From Nocardioides plantarum (GTDB lineage: Bacteria > Actinomycetota > Actinomycetes > Propionibacteriales > Nocardioidaceae): a stretch of 64,000 bases of DNA. Position 1 is the stretch's first letter; every line of letters begins with the position of its first letter. Of the stretch, positions 53,072 to 60,347 are shown one piece after another. The DNA is taken from the NCBI RefSeq assembly GCF_006346395.1, contig NZ_VDMS01000001.1:2418001-2482000 (forward strand), in the 5' to 3' direction. A program made the position numbers and the translations under genes. Under the pieces are notes generated by a model. The model did not search any database. It was not told the origin of the DNA and saw nothing but the letters and a program-made list of their open reading frames with translations.

Positions 53072-53742
53072 CCAGCCCCGAGAGCGGCCCGACGGCGCTG
53101 GTGACCGTCGCGCACGGCACCCGCAACCTCGCCGGCAACGAGATCGCGCGCCTGGTCGCGGCGGCCGCCGCCGTCCGACTCGGCTGGCCGGCCCGGGCGT
53201 CGTTCGTCGAGCTGTCCGAGCCGCTCTTCGCCGACGTGATGGTCGAGGCCGAGGGGCCCACGATCGTCGTGCCCCTGCTGCTGTCGACCGGCTTCCACAT
53301 GCGCACCGACCTGCCCGAGGCGGTCGAGAAGGCCTCGGTGCCGGTCGTGCTCGGCGCCCCCCTCGGCCCCGACCCGCTGCTCGCCGAGGCCCAGGTCGCC
53401 CGGCTCCTCGAGGCCGGCGCCGTCGCCGGCCAGCGCGTCGTGCTCGTCGCCGCCGGCTCCACCGACGAGGCCGCGACCCGCGACCAGCTGGCCGCCGTCG
53501 CGCTGCTCTCCCGCGCCTGGAACGGCCCCGTCGAGCTGGCCACCCTCTCGGGCCACGGCTCGCGGCCCGCCGACGTCGTCCGCCCCGGCGACGCCGTCTC
53601 GCCCTACCTGCTCTCGCCCGGCTTCTTCCACGACCGGATCCGCCGCGAGTGCCCCGACGCCGCCGTCGTCGCCGAGGTCATCGGCGCCCACGAGCTCGTC
53701 GTCGACCTGGTCGTCGCGCGGGCCTCGGCGTTGGCCTCCTGA
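53068..53742 (+). CDS. CbiX/SirB-like sirohydrochlorin chelatase
   Basis: This 224-residue protein has two CbiX-like halves: the first with VTVAHGTRNLAGN, VELSEPLFADVM and LLLSTGFHMRTD, the second with AGSTDEAA and SPYLLSPGFFHDRI. It likely inserts iron into sirohydrochlorin to make sirohaem for NirB. GTG start overlaps the nnaR stop. Last gene of the nitrate operon, followed by a palindromic element. Confidence 0.83.
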   Translation: MTSPESGPTALVTVAHGTRNLAGNEIARLVAAAAAVRLGWPARASFVELSEPLFADVMVEAEGPTIVVPLLLSTGFHMRTDLPEAVEKASVPVVLGAPLGPDPLLAEAQVARLLEAGAVAGQRVVLVAAGSTDEAATRDQLAAVALLSRAWNGPVELATLSGHGSRPADVVRPGDAVSPYLLSPGFFHDRIRRECPDAAVVAEVIGAHELVVDLVVARASALAS

Positions 53743-53765
53743 GCTGAGTCTCGGCCTCTCGGAGT

Positions 53766-53861
53766 TTCAGGGATTGCCTGTGAACCGGGGACCTCTGAAC
53801 TTCCCAGGCAATGCCTTGCCTGCGAACTTCAGACTTCCCCGGCTGACAGGCGATCCCTGAA
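53766..53861. repeat. 96-nt palindromic element, copy 2
   Basis: Same outer arms as 39057-39152 with one mismatch (GCAAT/GCGAT), same length. It lies between the convergent nitrate operon and the symporter gene. Confidence 0.95.
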
Positions 53862-53866
53862 TGCCG

Positions 53867-55354
53867 TCACGACCGGTCCAGCTCGACCGTCTCCGGCGTG
53901 TGCAGCCGCACCATGAACCGGCGCGCGTGCGCGGGTGCCGTCGTACGGCGTGACACCAGCACCATCGCCGCGAAGGCCAGCGGCACCGACCACGCGGCGG
54001 GCTGGCCGACGACGACGGCGAACCAGCCGGTGCCGTCGTCGTGGGCGAGGGTCCAGGCGACGGCGGCGACCGAGCCGGTGCCGCCGGCGAGCAGTCCCGC
54101 GACGGCACCGGCGGCGGTGAGACCGCGCCACCAGATGCCGAGCACCAGCAGGGGACAGAAGGTCGAGGCGGCGACGGCGAAGGCGAGGCCGACCGCGCGG
54201 GCGACGCCGAAGTCGGGCAGCACGAGCGTCGCGGCCAGCGGTACGGCGACCGCCACCAGCGTGGCCACGCGGAAGGCCGCGAGGTCGCCGAGGCGGGGGA
54301 GGCGGCGCGAGGTGACGTCCTGGGTCAGCACCCCCGAGACCGCGATCGCCAGGCCGGACGACGTCGACAGGAACGCCGCGAACGCCCCGGCCGTGACCAT
54401 CCCGGTCAGCACGTCGCCGAGCGGTCCGGGCACGATCAGCCGCGGCAGGTCGAGCACGAGGCTGTCGGACGCGGCCGGGTCGGCGCCGTACGCGCGGCCG
54501 AGCGCGGCGTAGACCGGCGGCAGCACGTAGAACGCGCCGAGCAGCGCCAGCACCACCAGCGTCGTACGACGCGCGGCCCGGCCGTCGGGGTTGGTGTAGA
54601 ACCGCACGACCACGTGGGGCAGGCCCATCGTGCCGAGGAAGGTCGCGAGCACCAGGGAGTACGTCGTGTAGAGGCCCTGCGTGCCGCCGTCGCCCAGCGG
54701 CACCGACCAGGACCCCGCCGTCGCGCTCGGGCCGGTCACGTCGTCGCCGGCCCAGACGACGAGCAGCACCGCCGCGGGGACGAGCATCGCGGTGAGCTTG
54801 AGCCAGTACTGGAAGGCCTGCACGAAGGTGATGCTGCGCATGCCGCCCGAGCCGACGTTGACCAGCACGACCGCGCCGACCACCACCGGCCCGATCCAGC
54901 GCGGGGCGTCGAGCGCCGCCGCCAGGGTGAGGCCCGCGCCCTCGAACTGCGGCAGCAGGTAGAGCCAGCCGATCGCCACCACCAGCAGGCTGCACACGTG
55001 GCGCACGCCCCGCGAGCCCAGCCGGGCCTCGGCGAAGTCGGGCAGCGTGTAGGCCCCGCTGCGCCGCAGGGGTGCCGCCACGAGCACGAGCAGGACGAGG
55101 TAGCCGGCGGTCCAGCCGATCGGGTACCACAGCATCTCGGCACCGAACGTCAGCAGCAGCCCGGCGACGCCGAGGAAGCTGGCCGCCGAGAGGTACTCGC
55201 CGCCGATGGCGCTGGCGTTGAGCCCCGGCCGGACCGTGCGGCTGGCCACGAAGAAGTCGGACGTCGTACGCGAGAAGCGCAGGCCGTAGGTGCCGATCGC
55301 CAACGTCGTCAGCGTGACCAGCACGACGGCGACGAACCCGGGAACGGTGCTCAT
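53867..55354 (-). CDS. actP: Sodium:solute symporter, ActP/MctP type
   Basis: This 495-residue SSS-family transporter has about thirteen membrane segments and the landmarks GGEYLSAASFLGVAGL, GSGGMRSITFVQAFQYW and FAAFLSTSSGLAIAVSG. It most likely imports acetate, pyruvate or another short monocarboxylate with sodium or protons. The ATG at 55354 lies 7 bp after the DUF485 gene, its normal partner. Confidence 0.88.
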   Translation of the reverse strand: MSTVPGFVAVVLVTLTTLAIGTYGLRFSRTTSDFFVASRTVRPGLNASAIGGEYLSAASFLGVAGLLLTFGAEMLWYPIGWTAGYLVLLVLVAAPLRRSGAYTLPDFAEARLGSRGVRHVCSLLVVAIGWLYLLPQFEGAGLTLAAALDAPRWIGPVVVGAVVLVNVGSGGMRSITFVQAFQYWLKLTAMLVPAAVLLVVWAGDDVTGPSATAGSWSVPLGDGGTQGLYTTYSLVLATFLGTMGLPHVVVRFYTNPDGRAARRTTLVVLALLGAFYVLPPVYAALGRAYGADPAASDSLVLDLPRLIVPGPLGDVLTGMVTAGAFAAFLSTSSGLAIAVSGVLTQDVTSRRLPRLGDLAAFRVATLVAVAVPLAATLVLPDFGVARAVGLAFAVAASTFCPLLVLGIWWRGLTAAGAVAGLLAGGTGSVAAVAWTLAHDDGTGWFAVVVGQPAAWSVPLAFAAMVLVSRRTTAPAHARRFMVRLHTPETVELDRS

Positions 55355-55361
55355 GGTCGGC

Positions 55362-55748
55362 TCACCGGTCGACCTCGCCCAGCAGCTCGGCGAAGTCACG
55401 CTCGTTGCGCTCGGCCCGGCGTACGTAGGACCAGCCGAGGAGCACCAGCCACGGGTAGACCAGCACCCCGAGCACCAGCCACACCATCGGCAGCCCGAGC
55501 AGCCGTACGTCGTCCAGCCCGGGCGCCACGAAGAACAGCAGCGGGAGCGTGCCGACGGTGAGCGCGAGCAGTCCGAGCACGCGCGCCGCCAGCAGCAGCT
55601 GCTCACGCAGCAGCGAGCCGAGGTAGAGGTCGCCCAGCGGCGTCTCGTCGTCGATGTCGCCGGTGCGCGACCGCGGGCTCGGGTGGGCAGCGCGGTCGGG
55701 GCCGGTCACGCGCACGCGGCGCGGCGGCTCGGGTTGCGCGTCGCTCAC
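55362..55748 (-). CDS. DUF485 membrane protein, symporter partner
   Basis: This 128-residue protein has a charged N-terminus, two membrane helices (about 54-76, 84-106) and the DUF485-type tail WSYVRRAERNERDFAELL. DUF485 proteins are regularly encoded next to ActP-type symporters and probably assist them. GTG start at 55748. A 67-nt palindrome lies 13 bp upstream. Confidence 0.82.
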   Translation of the reverse strand: MSDAQPEPPRRVRVTGPDRAAHPSPRSRTGDIDDETPLGDLYLGSLLREQLLLAARVLGLLALTVGTLPLLFFVAPGLDDVRLLGLPMVWLVLGVLVYPWLVLLGWSYVRRAERNERDFAELLGEVDR

Positions 55749-55761
55749 GACCGCGCCCGGC

Positions 55762-55828
55762 GGGATAGTCCCTGACGCAAATCAAGACCTGAGGGCTCCC
55801 GGAGTTGATTTACGTCAGGGACTATCCC
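55762..55828. repeat. 67-nt palindromic element, single copy
   Basis: GGGATAGTCCCTGACG plus CAAATCAA pairs with TTGATTTACGTCAGGGACTATCCC-complement over 24 bp with one mismatch, around a 19-nt loop. It lies between DUF485 and the LytTR gene, on the same strand. Confidence 0.93.
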
Positions 55829-55854
55829 AACGCCGAGGCCGACGCCGACGCCCA

Positions 55855-56601
55855 TCACGACTCGCCCCGCGCGTGCAGCAGCCGCTCGCGCAGCTCGCGG
55901 GTGTTGCGTCGCGACACCATCAGCTCGACGTCGGGGCCCACGACCACCGTGCACCGGCCCGACTCCATCCGCACCTGCGAGACGTGCGCGGTCGCGACCA
56001 GCACCGAGCGGTGGATGCGCACGAAGCCGGCGTCGGCCCACTCCTCCTCGAGCGTCGACAACGGCACCCGCACGAGGTGGGTGTCGGACGCGGTGTGCAG
56101 GCGGGCGTAGTCGCCCTGGGCCTCGACGTGCGTGACGCTCGCGCGGGACACGAATCGCGTCACACCCCCGCGCTCGACGGGGATCTGGACGTCGGTGGCC
56201 GTCGCCGCGGCCCGCTCGCCGGCCGCGCTCCCGTCGACCACGCGGCGTACGGCCTCGGCGAGGCGCTCGGCCCGGACCGGCTTGAGCACGTAGTCGACGG
56301 CGTTGAGGTCGAACGCCTCGACGGCGTGGGTCTCGTGGGCGGTGACGAACACGATCGGCGGCGGCTCCTTGAAGCGGCTCAGCACCTCGGCGAGCTCGAG
56401 CCCGGTCAGCCCGGGCATCTGGATGTCGAGGAACACGCAGTCGACGTCGCCCTCGCGCAGCACCCGCAGCCCGTCGGTCGCCGACTGGCAGGTGCGCACG
56501 GACGCCACCCGGTCGTCGCACGAGAGCAGCCATTCGAGCTCGTCGAGCGACGGCCGCTCGTCGTCGACCACCAGCACCCGCAACCCTGCCTGGTGGATCA
56601 C
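55855..56601 (-). CDS. LytTR-family response regulator
   Basis: This 248-residue regulator has a receiver (VLVVDDERPSLDELEWLL, phospho-acceptor Asp in CVFLDIQMPG, VTAHETHAVEAF) and a LytTR DNA-binding domain (VTHVEAQGDYARLHT, FVRIHRSVLV, LMVSRRNTRELRERLL). The GTG at 56601 overlaps the kinase stop. With the downstream symporter it resembles monocarboxylate-sensing LytS/LytTR-ActP units. Confidence 0.88.
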   Translation of the reverse strand: MIHQAGLRVLVVDDERPSLDELEWLLSCDDRVASVRTCQSATDGLRVLREGDVDCVFLDIQMPGLTGLELAEVLSRFKEPPPIVFVTAHETHAVEAFDLNAVDYVLKPVRAERLAEAVRRVVDGSAAGERAAATATDVQIPVERGGVTRFVSRASVTHVEAQGDYARLHTASDTHLVRVPLSTLEEEWADAGFVRIHRSVLVATAHVSQVRMESGRCTVVVGPDVELMVSRRNTRELRERLLHARGES

Positions 56602-57734
56602 GCCGTCACCCCCGCCGCGAACTTGGGTACCCGGACGACGACCTTGGTGCCGGCACCGGGCGCGGTCTCGACGACCAGGCCGTAGTCGTCGCCGTACGTC
56701 GAGCGCAGCCGGGCATCGACGTTGCCCAGGCCCACGGAGTCGTGGGCGCCGTCCGACAGCAGGGTTCCACCCAGGGCCCGGCGGACGCGCTCGGGGTCCT
56801 CGCCGGCACCGTCGTCCTCGACCTCGATGACGCAGTCCTGGCCGCGGTCGCGGGCGGTGATGGTGACGTGCCCGACCCGGTCGACGCCCTCGAGGCCGTG
56901 GCGCACGGCGTTCTCGACGAGCGGCTGCACGCACAGGAACGGCACCGCGACGCCGAGCACCTCGGGCGCGATGCTCAGCGTGACCTGGAGCCGCTCGCCG
57001 AAGCGCGCCTGCTCGAGCAGCAGGTAGCGCTCGATCGAGCGCAGCTCCTCGGCCAGCGTCGTGTAGTCGCCGTGGCGGCGGAAGGAGTAGCGGGTGAAGT
57101 CGGCGAACTCGAGCAGCACCTCACGCGCCCGGTCGGGGTCGGTGCGCACGAAGCTCGCGATCGCCCCGAGCGAGTTGTAGACGAAGTGGGGGCTGATCTG
57201 GGCCCGCAGCGCGCGCACCTCGGCCTCCGCGAGCCGGGTGCGCGACAGCTCGAGCTCGGCGAGGGCGAGCTGTCCGGAGACCCAGGTCGCGACCTCGTCG
57301 GTGGCCCGGGCCAGCCCGGCGGTCTGGTACGCCGCGAACGCGGCGAGGGTGCCGATGATGCGGTCCTCGACGACGAGGGGGCTGACCACCGCGGTGCGGA
57401 CCGGGCAGCCCGGCGTGGCGCAGACGAGGTCGCCGCGGTCGAAGCCGCGGGTGCGACCGCGCTCGAGCGTTGCCGCGACCAGGGTCGGGACCTGGTCCGC
57501 GTGGTGGGCGCTGACCCCGTCCCACGCCAGGCAGCCGACGGCGTCGGTCACCGCCAGGGCGGGGGTGCCGAGGAGGGCCCGCAGGTGCCCGGCCGACCGC
57601 GTGGCGCTGGCCTCGGTGAGGCCCTCGCGCAGGGCGGGCGAGGCGAGCGAGGCGCGGTGCAGGGTCCGGAAGGTGGCGCGGTCGGCCTCGGTGCCGAGGT
57701 GTGTCCGTCGCCACAGCCGAGCCATGGGCCTCAT
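56598..57734 (-). CDS. LytS-like sensor histidine kinase with GAF-type sensor
   Basis: This 378-residue soluble kinase has a GAF-like N-terminal region (~30-165), then a His_kinase domain (LRAQISPHFVYNSLGAIASF, phospho-acceptor His) and an ATPase domain (PLVENAVRHGLEGV, VEDDGAGED). No membrane helices, so it senses a cytoplasmic signal. It starts at ATG 57734; MARLW nine bases further in is an alternative. Coupled to the LytTR regulator gene by GTGA. Confidence 0.87.
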   Translation of the reverse strand: MRPMARLWRRTHLGTEADRATFRTLHRASLASPALREGLTEASATRSAGHLRALLGTPALAVTDAVGCLAWDGVSAHHADQVPTLVAATLERGRTRGFDRGDLVCATPGCPVRTAVVSPLVVEDRIIGTLAAFAAYQTAGLARATDEVATWVSGQLALAELELSRTRLAEAEVRALRAQISPHFVYNSLGAIASFVRTDPDRAREVLLEFADFTRYSFRRHGDYTTLAEELRSIERYLLLEQARFGERLQVTLSIAPEVLGVAVPFLCVQPLVENAVRHGLEGVDRVGHVTITARDRGQDCVIEVEDDGAGEDPERVRRALGGTLLSDGAHDSVGLGNVDARLRSTYGDDYGLVVETAPGAGTKVVVRVPKFAAGVTA

Positions 57735-57763
57735 CCGACCACACAACCCGGCCGGAGGGCGGC

Positions 57764-58675
57764 TCAGCGGAAGTCGATGAGCAGGGTGCCGGTGTCCTCG
57801 AGCCCGGCCGCGACCCGCGGGATCGTGTCGGCGGAGTCGACCATCGGGTCGTCGCCGTCGCTCGGCCCGCGACCGGCCAGGGTGATCGGCACGGTCGGCT
57901 CCGGCTCGGCGCGCGGGGCGACCGGGGGCGGGACGACGATGCGCTCGGTGACGCGGGCGCGGGTGCCGCGCGTCAGGTAGGGCAGCTGCATGCCGTCCAT
58001 GCCGCGGCCGTAGTCGTCGTAGAGCGCGAGCACGTCGGCCAGCACCCGCTGGCGCTCGGCCTCGTCGCCGGCGGCGATGTGGGACCGCGAGATCGTGAGG
58101 TCCTGGATCGTGCGGCGGTCGACGACCTGCCAGTGCTTGAAGTCGGCGTGCTCGACCTCGTGGAAGTCGGTGGAGTCGGCCAGCACGTCGATCGAGCTGG
58201 TGGTGTGCTCCTGGGTGCCGATGATGCGACCGAGCTTGCGGACCCACGGGATCCGCTCGTCGCGCTGGTTCCACACCACGGCGAGGTGGCCGCCCGGGCG
58301 CAGCACGCGCGCGATCTCGGGCAGCGCGACCTCGGGGTCGAACCAGTGGAAGCACTGCGCCGCGACCACCACGTCGACGGACTGGTCGGCGACCGGGATG
58401 TTCTCGGCGTCGCTCGCCGTGGCGCGGACGTCGGGGAGTCGCCCGCGCAGGATCGCCAGCATCGCCTCGTCGGGCTCGGTGGCGTGCACGTCGTGGCCCG
58501 CGGCGACCAGCCGCTGGGTGAGCTTGCCCGTGCCGGCGCCGAGCTCGAGCACCGTCACCGGCTGCTCGCCGACCAGCCACGCCACCGCGGCGTCGGGGTA
58601 GCCCGGGCGGCCGCGGTCGTAGGCGTCGGCCACGGCCCCGAAGGATCGGGCGTGGCGCTGGAGGTCCTTGCTCAT
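57764..58675 (-). CDS. Class-I SAM-dependent methyltransferase
   Basis: This 303-residue protein has the SAM motif VLELGAGTGKLTQRL, post-I acidic residue in ATEPDE and VDVVVAAQCFHWF, as in Ubi/Mta-type methyltransferases. It probably methylates a small molecule. The ~80-residue C-terminal extension (VPPPVAPRAEPEP onward) is variable. Upstream of the kinase on the same strand by 29 bp, divergent from the Fic-like gene. Confidence 0.85.
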   Translation of the reverse strand: MSKDLQRHARSFGAVADAYDRGRPGYPDAAVAWLVGEQPVTVLELGAGTGKLTQRLVAAGHDVHATEPDEAMLAILRGRLPDVRATASDAENIPVADQSVDVVVAAQCFHWFDPEVALPEIARVLRPGGHLAVVWNQRDERIPWVRKLGRIIGTQEHTTSSIDVLADSTDFHEVEHADFKHWQVVDRRTIQDLTISRSHIAAGDEAERQRVLADVLALYDDYGRGMDGMQLPYLTRGTRARVTERIVVPPPVAPRAEPEPTVPITLAGRGPSDGDDPMVDSADTIPRVAAGLEDTGTLLIDFR

Positions 58676-58740
58676 TGCCCCGGATCCTATGGGGCGCAGG
58701 GTCGGCCGGCCGACCGACGCGCGGCCGTTACGGTGCTGTG

Positions 58741-59478
58741 GTGAGCGCGGAGACCAACGACCCCCTGGCCTGGCTGGTGACGCTCGAGGGTGTCCCGTCG
58801 GCCTACGCCGCCGCGCGCGACGGGATCGACGGGGTGCTCCGCGACCGCGGGCTGCGTCGTACGACGCCCGAGACGACGGGCGAGTCGCTGCTGCGCGGGG
58901 CCCACGCGAGCGCGGTGCTCGAGGGATCGACCTCGACGCTGGCGCAGGTGCGCTCCGGCGACGGCGACGAGATCGCGCGCGACAGCGTGCACCTGTCGAC
59001 CGAGCTCCTCTCGCTGGCGCCCACCCTGGGTCGGTCGCCGCTGCAGGCCCTGGCCCGGGTGCACGCCCTGGCCGCGCGAGGATCCGTCGACGACGAGCGG
59101 CTCGGCCGCCCCCGCGACCCCGAGTCGGCCGCCCGCCTGCGCGACGTCGCCGCGGTGCTCACCTCGACCACCGACGCCCCGGCCCTGCTCGTGGCGGGGC
59201 TCGTGCACGCCGAGCTGGTCACCGCGGCGCCCTTCGCCTCCCACAACGGGATCGTCGCCCGCGCCGTCGAGCGACTGGTGCTGGTGGCCCGCGGGGTCGA
59301 CGAGAAGTCGTTGATCGTGCCCGAGGCCGGACACCTCGCGCTGCGAGCCGCCTACGAGTCCAACCTGCGGGGCTACGCCGAGGGTGGGGCCGCCGGCGTG
59401 CACGCCTGGACGCTGTACGCCGCGGAGGCCTTCGCCGCCGCGGCCGAGGCCAGTCCGTTGCGGCGGAGCGCCGACTGA
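58741..59478 (+). CDS. Fic/DOC-like protein with degenerate catalytic motif
   Basis: This 245-residue helical protein has the Fic-fold layout (TTGESLLRGAHASAVLEGS near the N-terminus) and the region LVAGLVHAELVTAAPFASHN, followed by GIVARA, aligned with the HPFxDGNGRxxR AMPylation motif. The catalytic His is replaced and only Asn-Gly and the last Arg remain, so AMPylation is doubtful. GTG start at 58741. Confidence 0.65.
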   Translation: MSAETNDPLAWLVTLEGVPSAYAAARDGIDGVLRDRGLRRTTPETTGESLLRGAHASAVLEGSTSTLAQVRSGDGDEIARDSVHLSTELLSLAPTLGRSPLQALARVHALAARGSVDDERLGRPRDPESAARLRDVAAVLTSTTDAPALLVAGLVHAELVTAAPFASHNGIVARAVERLVLVARGVDEKSLIVPEAGHLALRAAYESNLRGYAEGGAAGVHAWTLYAAEAFAAAAEASPLRRSAD

Positions 59479-59483
59479 TCCAC

Positions 59484-59633
59484 ACGGTGGTCGAGGAGGG
59501 CGGTCACGCCCGTCTCGAGACCACTCGACCGCAGCGTCACGTCTGCTCACCACCGGTCGGGTTGGGTGCGTCGGCTGCGGTGGTCTCGACGCGCTGGCGC
59601 GGATTCGTTCCTCATCCGCGCCGCTTGCTCGAC
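59484..59633. repeat. Dispersed repeat, inverted arms and a second half
   Basis: GGTGGTCGAGGAGGGCGG...CGTCTCGAGACCACTCGACC and, further on, GGTCTCGACGCGCTGG...TTGCTCGACC are members of the family. GGCGCGGAT/ATCCGCGCC forms a hairpin at about 59594-59620. Confidence 0.75.
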
Positions 59634-59956
59634 CTTCGCGCGCCACGCCGCCCGCTCCTTCGTCGCGTACGGCTGCGCGCTCGCTGCAGGAAAAGTGCAG
59701 GTGGCGCCCTGGTCCGCTAGGGACCTGAGCGCCACCGCGAACACGTGAGCCGTGGGCTACCAAGCGTGCAATCTCAGCTTGCTGTCCCGGGAGTATCCCG
59801 ATGGCAGGCGCCCTCAAGAAGGGTGGTTCGCCGCGTGGGTACCCGGTTCACGTGCTGCTCTTGAGTTGTCGACCTGCCCCCATGTGTACGCCGGTGTGAC
59901 CGGCGACACAAGACTTGACTTCCGGGCAACGGGAGAGACGGCGTGCCGGGCGTGCG
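59634..59956. other. Gene-free gap with hairpins and A+T-richer block
   Basis: CTGCA/TGCAG (59685-59699) and GGTGGCGC/GCGCCACC (59700-59736, with an inner GGTCC/GGACC stem) form adjacent hairpins. The block 59750-59940 is lower in G+C. A possible short frame here (WFAAWVPGSRAALELSTCPH) has no recognised domain; a structured RNA or decayed gene are alternatives. Confidence 0.4.
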
Positions 59957-60313
59957 TCAGGAGAGCAGGCGCTGGGCGATCTCGCGGCCGGTCGGCGGTT
60001 GGGTCAGGCCGAGGTCGCCGGGCGTCACCGAGTCGCCGTCGGGGGTGCTGCCGGTGAGGTAGAACGTCACCCGGTCGGCGCCGTCGCCCAGGAGCCCGCC
60101 GAGCACGCGGCGCGTGGTCCGCAGCACCTCGAGGAACGCGGCGGAGTCGACGACGTCGACGACCCCGGACACCGCGCCCGAGGAGTTGGGCTGGTGGTTG
60201 TAGTGCAGCGAGTGGGCGACGACGCCGGGGAGCACGCGGATCGCGTCACCCAGGGTCGCGTTGATCGCGACCTCGCCCGGGCGGCCGCCGAGCATCTTCG
60301 ACAGCAGGCCCAT
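59957..60313 (-). CDS. Small conserved hypothetical protein
   Basis: This 118-residue soluble protein begins MGLLSKMLGG and shows a beta-alpha plan (GVVDVVDSAAFLEVLRTT, DRVTFYLTGSTPDGDSV). No signal peptide. It is the last gene in the sigma-factor/WXG-hydrolase run, 34 bp after the hydrolase. Function unknown. Confidence 0.6.
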   Translation of the reverse strand: MGLLSKMLGGRPGEVAINATLGDAIRVLPGVVAHSLHYNHQPNSSGAVSGVVDVVDSAAFLEVLRTTRRVLGGLLGDGADRVTFYLTGSTPDGDSVTPGDLGLTQPPTGREIAQRLLS

Positions 60314-60347
60314 GCGGTGCTCCTCGGGGTGCGCGACCTCGTGGAGG

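Noticed and set aside
59749..60057. Short plus-strand gene with CxxC-like residues
   Set aside because: It overlaps the 3' end of a better-supported minus-strand gene, has no ribosome site and no family resemblance.
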